DNA of 64,000 bases from the NCBI RefSeq assembly GCF_050948175.1, contig NW_027490108.1:1550001-1614000 (forward strand). Reading direction: 5' to 3'. Shown here one piece after another: positions 11,451-23,145 of the stretch (the stretch's first letter is position 1; every line of letters begins with the position of its first letter). Source of the stretch: Xylocopa sonorina (taxonomy: Eukaryota > Arthropoda > Insecta > Hymenoptera > Apidae). Both the position numbers and the translations under genes were made by a program. The notes beneath the pieces were generated by a model, which was given only the letters and a program-made list of their open reading frames with translations, was not told where the DNA came from and made no database searches.

Positions 11451-12639
11451 CAGTTTTTTTTTATATACCTGATGTTTCCCGTTAACGTTTCCTAATATGT
11501 CATTAGCTTTGCTGTATCCTCCCTCATAATATCAATCATTACGTCTGATGTGTGGCTACCTATTCTTCTATTCGAAAGTGTAGACGTTATTCTTATCGGT
11601 CTATCGGTTCTTATCAACTATTCCATTATCCTGCTCTTTCTTCTTGGTTCCCTTATTTCGGCTCCTGATGCTTGTCCTTTCGTGTCTGTATTTCCTTCCG
11701 GGGCTTTCTTTTTCTCCTTTATATACGCTTTTATTATCCTTCTCTATTTCCCTATCTTTCTGTGTCATCGACAAGGGGCTTCGAACCGCTTGCTCAACCT
11801 TTAATCTTCTGCCAGGACTCGACAGGGCTGATTCCGAATCGCGAGCCGGCAGCTCCTCACAGCAGCATATGCACAGCAGCCTCGCTCACGCTGGGGGTGG
11901 GAGTTGGGGGGGGGGGGGCTGCAGGCCCTCTACCATCCTACTGCCTGCCCTAATGCGGGCGGGGGATTCCCAGGGCCACTCGAACCGCGACCAGCATCTA
12001 TCTTATACTCTAGCCGATTCGTAGTCATGCGTTTTCCATTAAGCTTGCCGGGATCAGTGATATTGATTCATTCAATCTAATTTATTATTTTCTCTTTAAG
12101 TTTCTCGATTTTTTATTTTCTCTCACGATGTCGTCTATTTCGTTGTACCTTGCCCTTATGGTATGGTATGTAATCTGTTGTTTGATATTTCTAGGATTTC
12201 CTCTCAATTAATGCAATGTTTCCACAGTTTTCCTTTTTTTCTCTCTCTAGTTACGTTGTTGTTATTTTTTGCTCTCTACCCATCACATTTCCTCTCTGCA
12301 CCATCCCGGAACCAGCGTTATGCGATTACTTCAGGCTAGCGCCCCGGTCTCGCTACCCCAAGATCAAGTGTTCTCCTTACATCCGTTGATTTATATATGT
12401 CAAATATTGGAGAATATTTTCTCTTATCTTTCGTATTTTTCGAGTTACGTTTTAGTTAGATGTACATTATATGCGCGTCGAAATATCGGATTTCCATATG
12501 ATTTTTTAGTAAAGATTTATTCTTTTCCGACTGTTTGTTTTCATTTCGCCGAAGACGCTCCTGTATAAGAGGCGGAACCGCTCCGCTTGACCCCGCCGAT
12601 CATTACATTACATTTCGTGAATAAGCGTTCAATCGAATT

Positions 12640-12995
12640 GGATTTCTGCTATTCCGTAACTGCGGAAGGCTTACTACATAGCCTCATCCCTGGGAAAGTT
12701 GCGAAGGTTGCTTGCGTCCCGAGATGGAAAAGTGGTTACGATAGATTTAGTTAGGTTACGCTAGATTAGGTTAGGTTGGGTTATGTTTGGGAATGTTTGT
12801 AGGTTGCTCGGTTATGTTGGGTTAGATATAAGAAAGCGTAGGTTTGAATTGTTTATGTTTAAAACAGGTAAAGTTAGATTGTGTTAGGTTGAGTTAGATT
12901 TGAGCGAAGGCAGGTTAAGTCAGATTAGGTGTAACTAGGGTTAGCTTGGTTTAAATTAAGTTTGGAGGATGTTAGACTAAGTTAAGACAACTAAG
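12640..12995 (+). repeat. TTAGG-like degenerate telomeric repeat block
   Basis: Contains ttaggttagg (12766-12775) and many one-base variants (ttagatt, ttgggtta, gttaggttg) over about 240 bases, densest at 12745-12910. (TTAGG)n is the ancestral insect telomere repeat. The block is mirrored at 34690-34905. It is far from intact, so it is an interstitial relic or a simple-repeat expansion. Confidence 0.55.
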
Positions 12996-12999
12996 AGAT

Positions 13000-13285
13000 G
13001 GATTACCGATAGCTGGCAATGCCATCTGTCGACACTTCATGAATTACCGACTATTGGCATTACCAGCCGTTATAATACCATGAGTTATCGACCGCATGCA
13101 TCACCTACTGTCGGCATATCGTGAGTTACCGACCGCAGGCAACTCCAGTCGCTGATATGTCTTGAGTTACCTACTATTGGTTACACCAGCCGTGTATGAT
13201 TGCATACGTTATCAGTTGTTGGTAACTCCAGTCGTCGATAATTTATGGATTATTAACCACAAGCAACACTAGCTAGAATCACAAA
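13000..13285 (+). repeat. ~55-bp minisatellite
   Basis: About five degenerate units share gagttaccgac, a ggcaatnccag-type block and cagtcgtcgat or cagccgt. Example starts fall near 13041, 13095, 13125, 13160 and 13210. The same family appears in the right arm at 33720-33884 and 34543-34690, where it was later split by an inserted element. Confidence 0.6.
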
Positions 13286-13541
13286 ATTATTGTGGGAAGC
13301 TGGAAATAATGGGTGATGCAATGTACACTTTTATTTTGCAAAGACAGTAAATCTGTTACTAATGAGTCTGTATTCTATGAGGGAGTATTAAAAAACTGAA
13401 GGAATGTCGGATTTCACTCATTGTGCGTGTAATCCAGGTGTGAATAAGTAAATAAAAGTTTATAATTAATATATGAAAGTATAACTTATATTTTAGTAAA
13501 CGAATCAATTTATTTTACAGAATATAAATATTATTGATAAG

Positions 13542-14207
13542 ATAAGATGATGCCTGATTCCTTCCTAGAGGAGAATTTGGAACAGATAGATCTGGATAAT
13601 TATATACGACAATTAAAAAGAACGAACAAATTGTTCAGGTAAATCAGAGGAAAAGATCTTGCAAATATTATTTGTTATACAGACTAATTTAAGCAGCGAG
13701 TATGTTAACAAAACTGTAAGTTCAAGTACTATTTATTGTTCATTATGTTAAAAAAAATTCATTAGTCTTCGTACATTGCAGCACATCACAGATTAGTCTA
13801 ATTTATTGCCCAAGCAACCATAATTCAATAGTTAATTAATATCATGTTTGCAAAAATTTATAATATGTAAATTTCGTAAATTTTAAAGGTGACGACGCTG
13901 GTGCACGGTTTTTGAATCTCAAAAATGGTAAAAAGATGCGGCAGGGAGAGGAGAACCTAGTCAACCACTACGTACAACATTAACAATGGATTCACAAAAC
14001 TTTCTCGCAATGCTTTCTCATTGAAAAATATATTTTTTACGATCAAATTAATTAGAAATGTAAAATAATTTTATTAATAACATAATATTATATATCTTTC
14101 GAAGAATTAAAACTTACATCGATAAAGCCGCAATGGGAAAGTTGAAAAGTAGCAGTGATCTACGAAAAGCAAGAAGATTAGAGGAATTAATGGTCAATAT
14201 AAAGTAG
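13542..14207 (+). pseudogene. Possible exon fragments of an unidentified gene (left)
   Basis: Two short coding-like pieces lie on the plus strand. The first, 13547-13638, begins ATGATG and reads MMPDSFLEENLEQIDLDNYI and on to NKLF before AG|gtaaat, a good donor site. It is also preceded by an AG. The second, 14108-14207, follows an AG and reads to a stop with KAAMGKLKSSSDLRKARRLE. The phases (donor after AG, acceptor before A) are compatible. The mirror copy keeps the amino-acid similarity but has stops and no ATG. I recognise no family. These could be chance frames. Confidence 0.3.
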
Positions 14208-15137
14208 AAACTTACTTTGGAAAAATAAATACCTTCTTCTTAAAAAGAACAGACATATTAACTAATTAAGGAAAAATTATTCCTACTTATAAAAATATTG
14301 TTACTTTTTGTAAAAGTTAAATATGATAATATAAAATATTTAAAATATTTAAAAAACTAGAGTAAAATATATTTTTATATATCTTGTAATATATTTTAAT
14401 ACGCTAAATGATAAAAGTTAAATAAATTCCGTTTGAAAATATTTATTTATGTAGATTGAACTTTACTCATACATTTATAATAAAATGAACATAGTTATTC
14501 ATATTTAATATTTTCTTTGGAAACAATGAGTAAAAATATAAAGTACTTTGTTGTTATAGTTCTAGATGCTTCACAAGTTCCAAAAATGATAAAATAGACC
14601 AACGCCAGCAAAAAGTCTAATGTTTCATACCTATTTTATAGTTTAAAGATTATCAAACTTTATGCTTGGATGGATGCTTATATATAAGTATAACTGCCAA
14701 AATGAAATGAGATCGCAACGTGATATTTACACATCTGCGTGCTGCAATTTTGTCCTATATAAATTTCTGATAAAAGGATATAAATGTTTATAATCTAATT
14801 ATCAATTACTAATGGAATTCTACAATTTTTCCATGTAATAGTCCTTTCTTCTTGTACGCATCCTCCAATACATACATAGTACCTTTAATCTTGATGGATT
14901 TCGTATGTGCGTGTTAGTGTGTGTGCGCGCGCGCGTATTTGTATGGTAGCAGTTACAAAAATACCACATAATAGATTTCATAATTTCGATTCTAGTAAAT
15001 TGAGTAAAATGATAAGATTTATATATAATTATATATAAATAATATATAATTATATATAATTATTATATATAATAAGAAGATTATCTGTGGAATATCAAGG
15101 GGATGCGAAGCTGCTATTGCACTGCATACAGCATTTT

Positions 15138-15645
15138 TCACTGGAAGAATTTCTCTTCCAATGTGTCGACTCCAGACTTATTTAAATTGTTCTCGTTTTG
15201 AAAATTAAAACTGCATGACATATCCGTTAATACAGCACGCCGGTAATCATGATACCCAACAGATCCAAGGTTCCTTTATCTGAGATTAAGGCCTGCCTTC
15301 TTTGTTTCCAAACTTCTTTACATTGCTTTACATCCTTAAGACTCTTTGTAGGTTACAAAGAACAGAAACGCTACATGGATTAAAAAAGTGTAATAGTGTA
15401 ATTTATATAATCTTGAACATTTTAAATCCGTTTACGTCGCTTTGCTTGTTGTATATGTTTATCACATGGCGTTGAACCAACTACTACTGCCATTATCCCT
15501 TTCTAAAATTTGGAAAATCCACCAGATCTAATGAAACCTTGCTTAGATTGTAAATGTGTTTTTACTGTATCCGCAGAAATGAAATTACATTGACAGAAGT
15601 ACCAGCTAGTTCTCCACGCCTATTTGGAACATCATTAAATCACCT
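15138..15645 (-). pseudogene. Possible coding fragments, unidentified (left, minus strand)
   Basis: On the minus strand 15580-15645 reads PNRRGELAGTSVNVISF, followed after a stop or frame change by VVVGSTPCDKHIQQAKRRKR (about 15440-15510). Then 15225-15350 reads KQCKEVWKQRRQALISDKGT, and 15138-15200 reads NENNLNKSGVDTLEEKFFQ with a stop. The right arm (31009-31472) encodes closely similar peptides, including a longer continuous second block. A left-only insertion of about 50 bases breaks the second block. Shared peptides may only reflect recent common descent of DNA. Family unknown. Confidence 0.3.
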
Positions 15646-16365
15646 TGTTAAACAATAATATATTAAATGTGACTTGGACTTTTAAATTTGAATTTATAAA
15701 CATCTAACAAATGAAAATGTTTTTCTTACTATTCATATCATTATACTTTCAGTGATTTATTATGTGCTGTGATTTGATGTATTAACTGCTTGATTATATT
15801 TTACAACGAACCTTGCGTACCAAACATTGTTTTTACTCCTGATAAGAGTGGACAGTTCTTCGTTTTGTATTCTTATACCGCACTGATTATAAAAGTATAA
15901 AAGAGTTGTATATATTTTTTTCAACCCGTCATAAACCAAAAATATTATTTATAAAATAATGTATTACCTATTGTGACGTGGTGACGTCACAAGGCTCGCT
16001 CACCCCCCCCCCCCCCCCCCCGTTCTTTTCTCTCTCTCCGTTTGACGAATAAGACTGGCGAGCTGAAGAAGAAGCAACCCATAAGACGCCCCTTTGGCGG
16101 ATAAGAAGACCGCAGGTCCGCGGACGAGCTATGCGCCGAGGTAGCGTGACGGGCTCGACGGTGGAGGAGTCGGGAAGTGAGCAAGAAGAGACCCTGAAGC
16201 CCGAAGGATACGAAACAGAGCCCTGCAACGATAAGACCGCTGCCATAGTCCATGGAGACGAACAGGATGGTTCTCGGGTGTGAGAAGGACCTCCACCCCT
16301 CCCCTGAGCCCATGGAGAGGAAAACTCAAGATGCGCAGCGGAATTGCAGGTGAGCCGTGGAAAAC

Positions 16366-16386
16366 GCGGCGCGCGACACGCGCCGC
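16366..16386 (+). other. GC-rich stem-loop in family A LTR
   Basis: gcggcgcg, five-base loop, cgcgccgc: a perfect 8-bp stem. It is kept at 24869-24889 (same stem, loop ttagg) and, with one mismatch, in the minus copy near 23037-23058. Possibly a structural RNA or protein-binding element of the LTR. Confidence 0.6.
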
Positions 16387-16665
16387 AGTTCAAATGATCC
16401 AGAGGACCCCCTCTAGACACACCACAGGGGGCGATCAGGGAAGATCGCCGAAATCCACCGATCGATGCCCCGAACAATACCGAAGCGTATAGCCCTACCC
16501 CACCAAGGAGCCCCAAGGAGGATCTAAGGGGATCCGAAGACCCCCAGCAAACCTATATAATGAGCTAGCCAGCATGAAGACGGCCTACTCTACTACTATT
16601 CTTCTTCCCAGCGACTTAGCGACTATTTAGCGAGCAACCGAGCAAGCGATTATACGGAGCGATTC

Positions 16666-16670
<5 letters not shown>

Positions 16671-16698
<28 letters not shown>
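16671..16698 (+). repeat. (AG)n microsatellite inside solo LTR
   Basis: A pure agagag run of about 28 bases within the family A LTR. The related LTR fragment at 24660-25726 has only gaaagtgagagagatagg at the same place, so the run expanded in this copy. Confidence 0.85.
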
Positions 16699-16700
<2 letters not shown>

Positions 16701-17244
16701 GGACTGAACGAGATCCAGACTTGCTGGAAGCGAGAACGTGAGTCCTTATACGCTAAAGCGTCCCATTTGTTCCCTGCCGCATTTGTGATATCGCGTATTA
16801 TAATTTGTATTGTATAACGGGTGGTGATCCCCGGTCATTCGCGGCGTGTCGTATACCCTTTTGTAATACCGCGTCAAGGCAATATAGAAAGAAGCCGTGA
16901 GTTCAGTATCCCGCGACTCTAATTGGCGCACTCGGCTAGAAGTAGTCGAGCGACGGAGTATTTCGAAATTTCGAGGGTTATCTTGCACCGGGTTTCCCCC
17001 GGGTTGCGTGGTTTATTAGGTTTTGCTACTTCTTGAGTAGCTGGCGCCCAAAAAAGTCCCAGCCTCGCAGCTTCGAAATACTCGCTGGATAGGAAATTTA
17101 TTGTTCTGTACTTCGCGTTGTCGAATCACGCGGATATTTTGTACCCCGATATAACTCCGGATTAAACTTCTGTATAACCCCTGTATTATTGGTTCTATAT
17201 ACCCCTTTCTTGCGGATTGTAACGGGAAAACCCCGTCACACTAT

Positions 17245-19858
17245 AAAATAAAAATGCATGCTGATGCGACCCTAACTTCACCTTGTGCAATTTCTTAAAT
17301 GACATGTTGTTAATTGCATGAATTTGTAACGATAAATTGAAGAAAAAATATATATATATATATAATAAATGTATATATTTTTATGATAAAGTACTTAAGG
17401 AAAATAATTAACGAATTTTCATGGAAAAAATCGCCGCATAGAGCTAGATTATAGAAAATAATAAAATCGAGTTCTTATATCTTTATTTCGTGCCGGTGTT
17501 TCTATTTTCGAATCAAAATAAATAACTTGCTTAGTTTAGTCATTTTTCACATTCGTTTATAATTTTTATGGAAACAGCTTCCCCATTAGCTAATGTTAGC
17601 CTACGCCACTACCACGCGTATAGCTATGGTGAGCTAATAGTGTCATTGCCACGGCCGTGTGCTATATCGCGGTGCATTAATAGTGCCGTGATACGAGTGT
17701 CGCCCCAGAACGAAGAGTATGCCGTTACGAGAGCTGCGTAGAAGCACTGTCTTTGCACAGTTCTGGCACGGAATTCGTTCCATCCGTTGTCATTACCGTA
17801 CCAAGCACTGGCTGTTTGGCATATTGTAGTGCATGAGACAGACTTGTCTCTTATCATCGTCAAGGAGATGGATCTTCACGCATTGTGGATTCAACTCATG
17901 TACGATCTTTTTGGTCTTCATCTTATTTTACATTTAACATTATATAAGTAACGCAGTTTTGTTATGAAATGCTCAGATTTGTAATCCTCGAGTTCTTTTA
18001 TTCTTTGGTAAAGCAACTTATTCGATTAATATATATTCATGAGGCATAAACATAAACAATTAGAAAAATGTTATTAAAACGGTATTAAATATGTTGTTGC
18101 AATTATATATTTAAGGTCTGAAGGTGTAGATGCAATTAGTGTCCGATGTTTTACGTGATCCAATCGACGTATCGAGTGAGGCTATGAAATATGAAAATAT
18201 TTTACTATTCCTCGACTCCTTTCCATGTTAAATGAATGATTAGTTCTGCAAGACAAGAAGCCTAAATTAATGAGATCTCTTCGAACATAAGTAATTTATA
18301 AGTAATACATTCCTTCTCTTTGAAATATTTGCCTTTGCATAGAATAGAACGTGTAGATATAATTGCCTGTTTTATATCCATTTTGGGTCAATTCTATTAT
18401 AGCTTTTGAGCAGAAGTAATATTGATTATACTTGATTTTTGCAATAGTTCTTTGATTAACAGATTTTATTAACGTAGAATCATCATTTGAGGGATGTATC
18501 AATCTACTTTGCAGTTCTATCAGTTTCTTTTTCTACTCGCTACCTTCCATTTTCAGTTCCGTATACTTATCCTTTATCACCATCATATATGTTGCGTAAG
18601 ATTATAATAACTTCTTTGTCCTTAAATTTTGCGGATATTTCAATTAAATTTCCTTTGCTTAAAGAAACGGAAATTAGAAAACAGTGGCACGTACCATTTC
18701 TTTGAAACGTTGTATCGTAATTTGAATCTGACTGTTTTGAAAGGCACGCATTGATTCGTTTTGCAACGTTTGCAATGATTCGGTTAGCGAAGTAAAAAAA
18801 TATTCTACTTTCGAAATTGTCGGCACTTGTAATTCTAAGGCAAATACATTCATCTGCCGATGTCGTGAGCACTGTTTTTTGGCTAAATTCCAGAAAAACA
18901 AACATATTATTCGGAATATAATAAACATCGTAATATTAAATTTAACTTTGTTCATTTTTGCCTTCTTGGACACATCCATAACAATATACAGGGTGGGGCA
19001 GTAATAATCAGCACCTCAGATATCCTCAAAACTATAAGTTTTATAGAAATTTTTGCTGATATAAAATTGCACAGTACAAAGGTCTCATCCGGTGATGAAA
19101 ATAGTTTTTTTGTAAGTGGAGATATGCTGGACATTTGAAGGTTGCCTTCATTTTTTAAAATGAATTGGTATGTTCATTCTTCCGTAATACGATAGGGCAT
19201 TTTAAAATGAGTCCAACGACCTGTAACATGAAGCCATTGAAGGTTACAAAATGTACAGAAAAGCGATAGTACTTACAGTTTTGATAGTAAATGAATCGTA
19301 CGTATTGTAAGTAGTGGTGGAAGGCGTAATGCTTACCGTTTACTTCACTGTGAATAAACGTTTTTCGAAGGGAATTTTAATAGTTTGCAGGATAAGTTAA
19401 ACATGATAAGATTAGTATTGAAAACTCGGTTCGATTATGTTTGGCTAGGCTGTTCTTTGTACCGTTCACTTTATAAGTACTGAGTTGCGGATTCCTGAGG
19501 ACAGATCACAAAATTATTGAACTATGGATGATTATCATTGTGAAATTGAATCAAAAGGTAATTAAATTCCATTACGTTATAAACAAATCTTAATATTTTA
19601 TTTTTGATAGTAAGATAAAATACTCTTTACAAAACTACAAGAATGGATACATACCTCTCTGTTATTATTATTTCATAAAGAATTCTAATTGCCCATTATA
19701 TAGTTCACTACGATAAAAAATTATTTATAAGAATTAGACAAGAATTTCTCAGAAAATTCTAGATATTAAATTAGAGAACCAAGCCCAAACATTTTCAATA
19801 TTTTCGAATATGAAAAATTTTTGAACATTCCAACAGAAAGATGTTCTAAACAGTAGAT
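17245..19858. other. Mostly unassigned AT-rich sequence
   Basis: Contains an (AT)n run (about 17345-17365), a GC-richer island at 17580-17870 with short open frames on both strands, and minus-strand coding-like frames at 18296-18979. A terminus-like string acagggtggggcagtaata (about 18988-19006) resembles ends of dispersed insect repeats, but I found no partner end. Between 19010 and 19858 I see no gene. Confidence 0.4.
18296..18979 (-). pseudogene. Overlapping open frames of unknown origin
   Basis: The minus strand has three frames: 18674-18979 (101 codons, starting MDVSKKAKMNKVKFN followed by a hydrophobic stretch FIIFRIICLFFW), 18567-18905 (112 codons in another frame) and 18296-18502 (68 codons, ending QRQIFQREGMYYL). 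If one gene, it needs two frame changes. The hydrophobic segment could be a signal anchor. No family recognised. The AT-rich context makes chance frames plausible. Confidence 0.2.
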
Positions 19859-19872
19859 AGAAAATTCAAACA

Positions 19873-20465
19873 GACTATTATGAATCCGGCCCCGGGAGGG
19901 GGCTCGGATGTGCTACCGCGCCTCTAGGGCATACGCACTTAATCCTCAATCTGGACCTACCTCCCGGCTAGCCAGCGCTTCCGGTTGGGGCCAGGACATG
20001 CACCACAACTTCGTCATCTGATATAAGCCATCTCTTATACCATCCGCCCATGCACTGAGTGTGTTCTCCATCAACACTTTAGCAGTGAGAAGAAGACCTT
20101 TTCTCTCTTGACTCTGTGACGGCTGTAAAGAATTTTGTTCTACGAACTGAATGGATTAGTGTTGAGTCAATAATCCAGAACCACAACTTGTCCCATTTAT
20201 ATTCGATAAGAAAGGAGACCGCGGTCCGTGATGGGACGGACGCACGCAAGAGTCTCCCCGACCCGCATCAATCTGAATGCCCGAGGGCACATTCCGGGGG
20301 AACCACTAGGAGGTTTGATGCGAGGCTAGGATGTGAGAAGCTAGACTTGACGCGTCATCCACCCTGTAACCTTATCACCGGGACCATCATCACCGGGATA
20401 CTAGGCGCCAACGGGCCGCCCGACACCTGCGAACGCGTATGGTAGTTTACGGTGCACCCCACCCC
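19873..20465. mobile_element. 593-bp dispersed element with 14-bp target duplication (copy 1)
   Basis: Flanked by the direct repeat agaaaattcaaaca (19859-19872 and 20466-20479). The body starts near ccggccccggg and ends with ctaggcgccaacgggccgcc, then cgaacgcgtatgg and ccccacccc. It is clearly homologous along its length to 33899-34528, which has its own different 14-bp duplication. Long, variable target duplications point to target-primed (LINE-like or SINE-like) insertion rather than a cut-and-paste element. A 109-codon frame (20116-20445) lacks any domain I recognise and is not conserved as an open frame in copy 2. Confidence 0.7.
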
Positions 20466-20504
20466 AGAAAATTCAAACATTTAATTTCAATTCCAGAACG
20501 CATC

Positions 20505-21789
20505 TGTGACGTCGGCCGAACCTCATGGTACCTCCGGCCCCCCCCCCCCCCCCCCGGCTCAGCCGCATACATCGCCTGCCGCCATTGCAGGGGCGAGCAC
20601 ACCGGCACACAATAACACAGTCCGATTGCCGAGCTAAGGCAGCCACCCTCGCACCAAGGAGTTGAACCACACGATCGCGCCTCGACGCGCATACATCAGA
20701 CAGTTGGAGCAGACACCAACCATAGCCTCCGCAGGCGGACCATTCCACGCACCACGAGGAATCGCCCACAGTTATGCGCACATATTCGTATTATACTCAT
20801 GTCTATAACCAAGCGAATTGTACACGACACTCTATGTGCATGCACGACATAACACACAAGCATAGTATAATTCATTTCATGTGTAATCATAATTTTATAA
20901 AGCGTATTATTCATAACTAGAGTATTAGCGAAACGCTGGCGCGAGCGCCCGACGCGCGCGGCTCACGCCGACCGCGTACGCCCCATCACGACCGTCCGCC
21001 CCACTGCGAGTGTCGAACGTACACCCCACCGCAAGGGTCGAGCGTCCGCCCCACTCCAGGGCCCAGCGACTCCCGCGATCCGAGGAGGACGCGAGAGGAT
21101 GCGAAGCCGCGAATAGACCGAGAGATCAAGCCCAGCGTTCGACGATTACAGATCGAGCCAAGCGCTCATCGGAATTGTACCTCTCATGCCTCCGGGTCTT
21201 ACTCCACCTTACTTGAAGGTGTTTGCTATTTCGTTTTTGTTCCAACTCAGAATTCAAGTTGCTGTTTCCAATTCTAACTTTAACTTTATTCGAAAACAAG
21301 GATTCCAGTACTTAGTCATTCTTGGCATAGGGCAGTAAAGTGTAAACTTAGGTTCTACTTAGAATATATTTTATTTTTACCAGCATTTACAAATTCTCAT
21401 TATTCTCAAAGCATTCCTTGCCTTATATTAAATTAAATTCATTACGGTACGAAGTATTCCACGAGTTCATTAACCTTCCAATATCATTCAAGGAGTTTTG
21501 ACTCTTAGTTGCGCTTGGTTACCGACCAGTTAGAGTGGCCCTCTGCTTACCTGCATTGATCCACAGTTCGACTAAGGAGAAGATAACCTTTGTTTTCCAC
21601 ATCTCTGGATCGGCAAACTAGAGCGGCCCACTCCGCTAGTGGACCCGTATCTAGCGTTTTGGAATCCGATTTTCATGCACCGTTCCGCCACGAATAAACA
21701 AACTCGTTGCGTGGAAGAACTTCCTGCAAACGGTTAATTTTTGTTTGCTCCCGGCAAACGGTCAATTTTCCACGACCCGAGACGTGACA
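20505..21789 (+). mobile_element. Solo LTR, family B, ~1.28 kb
   Basis: Begins tgtgacgtcgg and ends gagacgtgaca, with the target duplication catc at 20501-20504 and 21790-21793. Holds a poly-C run (about 20538-20556), a GC-rich middle with repeated ccgtccgccccac-type blocks (20930-21060), and a motif cgactcccgcgatccgagga shared in altered form with the insertion at 43180-44507. No adjacent internal region. Confidence 0.8.
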
Positions 21790-21793
21790 CATC

Positions 21794-22504
21794 TATAAGA
21801 GGTAAAATATTTTGAAAATTTTACTTACAGTCTTTAATGCAAGCAGTTAGACGGTATTTCAGTTTCTAAGAAAATTGATGAAAGTCAACTATTTTCAAAT
21901 GATCAGAATCTTTGCCGTTTGAGCAATAAGTGACTAACGAATAACTGCATAAATTTCAGGCTTATGAACATATTGATTAAATCTTATGCTGACACGTTTA
22001 TAACCGAGTTACTAAATAATAATCAACACTAAGTAATCATTTTAAAACTTAAACGATTACACCTCGCATACATTTAAAAACATTGCAAACGTGAAAAGTA
22101 AGTGGTTTATCAAAAACTCTTCTAAAAGAACGGAAGAAGCCAATAGGAATCTTTGTTGAAGTAAGCAAGTTCTAAAGTTCTAAGCAACACTGTGGCCCTT
22201 ATCTGCCTACGGTTCGTAGCAAGTAAGTTCTGAACTTCCATGAAATCCGATGGAGCTCCTCACTATCAACGTTTCAAAGTAAGTTCTCAAATTCTCAGTT
22301 CTACGTTTAAAGCTATGTGTGTTCTATATATCTATGTAAAGTGATGGTCTTTATCAGTTGTGATGAAACCTATTTACAGTAAGTCAGGGAAGCTCGAAGA
22401 TATTAATTATTCAAATGCTTTAAGGTGTAAAACGTACTTTAATCTAAAGCGATCTATCGTTACAATGCATCGGCTCACGTACAACTTTTCACAGGTTCGC
22501 GAAC
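21794..22504. other. AT-rich spacer with a satellite remnant
   Basis: A reversed satellite fragment is visible at about 22170-22310 (ccttatctgcctacggt, ccatgaaatccgatggagct, aacgtttcaaagtaag). The rest shows no gene, repeat end or domain that I can support. Confidence 0.45.
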
Positions 22505-23145
22505 GCAAAAATATTCATCGAAACGGGGGGTATTTCGAAAATGCCAGACTATAATTTCTTGAGCGCCAGCTGCTCAGAAAGCAGCAAAGAAATAGACTAC
22601 ACGACCCTGGGAAACCTGGGCCGGAACAACCCACGAAACTACAAAATGCTCTTCCTCTCGACTACGCCTAGTGGAGTACATACACTCGGGGCGCGGGATA
22701 CTGAAGTCACGGCTTCTTTATTTGTGGCCTCGGTGTGGGTTTAACTAACAAGGGCTACAGGAAACTACGCAACACGCCGCGAATGACTGGGGATCACCAA
22801 CCGCTTCACGATATAAGATACAATATACAATGTGCAATACAAGAAATGCGGCATGAAAATGGGACGCTTTAGCGAATAAGCTCTCACGTTCTCTTCTTCA
22901 GGTTCCTTGAATTCGCTGGTGGTCCTTGGGTATCCTGAATCTTCCTCGGGGCTCCTTGGTGGGGTGGGCTGTACGCTTCGGTATCTTCTCGCACCCTCTG
23001 GTGTCTCTGAGTGGGGTCCTCCTGATCATTCGAATTGCGGAGCGCCTATCGCGCCGCGCTCCCATGGCCCACCTGTAGGGCCGCTGGACTTTTGACATCT
23101 CTTTAGACGGTTGAAGGAGGGTTGAGGTTCTTCACACGTCCCAAA
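22505..23145 (-). mobile_element. Family A LTR fragment, minus orientation
   Basis: The reverse complement aligns with 15972-17240: shared blocks include cgctaaagcgtcccatt, gccgcattt, cattcgcggcgtgt, gaagccgtgacttcagta and gagcagctggcg. Both LTR ends are missing. It lies inverted relative to the fragment at 24660-25726, with satellite between the two. Confidence 0.8.

Larger units (their letters stand above)
9745..12640 (-). mobile_element. R1/I-type LINE, truncated (left copy)
   Basis: On the minus strand ORF1 with CCHC knuckles is followed by an apurinic-type endonuclease of ORF2, the order of the Jockey/I/R1 groups of insect non-LTR retrotransposons. No reverse transcriptase follows: the frame stops soon after the endonuclease, and an AT-rich tail of about 125-bp related blocks ends near 9815. 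The 5' end is uncertain (about 12600). The right arm carries the mirror copy at 34906-37460 with the same truncation, so the truncation predates the inverted duplication. Confidence 0.75.
1..15862 (+). repeat. Left arm of a large degenerate inverted duplication
   Basis: Read as reverse complement, this segment matches 30793-42670 in the same order: satellite, gypsy element, satellite, 27-bp-minisatellite region, LINE, TTAGG-like block, minisatellite, AT-rich block. Paired landmarks are gypsy 613-5234 with 38995-42053, LINE knuckles near 10930 with 36510, the TTAGG block 12740-12980 with 34690-34900, and the terminal sequence 15780-15860 with 30795-30880. The left arm alone carries a piggyBac-like insertion (5653-8004) and about 190 bp at 12160-12350. 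Its outer end lies beyond the window. The arms are clearly diverged by substitutions and indels, so the duplication is old. Confidence 0.85.
13286..15862. other. AT-rich single-copy-like block shared by both arms
   Basis: Non-satellite DNA, mostly 65-75 percent AT by eye. It carries a tg/cg dinucleotide tract (gtgtgtgtgcgcgcgcgcg, about 14915-14935), a palindromic AT run (15020-15075) and small coding-like fragments described separately. The mirror is 30793-33240. No transposon domain is visible here, so it may be ancestral host sequence that was carried into the duplication. Confidence 0.5.
15972..17240 (+). mobile_element. Solo LTR, family A, ~1.27 kb
   Basis: Begins tgtgacg and ends cgtcaca, with a 4-bp target duplication ctat on both sides (15968-15971 and 17241-17244). 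Inside are a poly-C run (about 16003-16021), a TATA-like box (acctatataatgag, 16551-16564), an (AG)n tract (about 16671-16698) and a GC stem-loop at 16366-16386. No internal retroelement sequence is adjacent, so this is a recombined solo LTR. Open frames on the minus strand here (up to 182 codons) have low-complexity composition and are not genes. Confidence 0.85.

Noticed and set aside
11166..12024. Plus-strand frames of 76-126 codons (hydrophobic, Phe/Leu/Ser-rich)
   Set aside because: They are antisense shadows of LINE ORF1, which is coded on the minus strand.
15968..16516. 182-codon minus-strand frame and its overlapping frames
   Set aside because: Lies inside a solo LTR, spans the poly-C run (poly-Gly) and has LTR composition. 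No counterpart frame in other LTR copies.
17624..17946. GC-richer island with frames on both strands as a host exon
   Set aside because: No recognisable motif, no conserved partner in the window, and neither strand is clearly favoured.
20116..20692. Open frames at 20116-20445 (+) and 20447-20692 (-) as proteins
   Set aside because: They sit in a dispersed element and in an LTR with a poly-C run. The frame is not kept in the second copy of the element.
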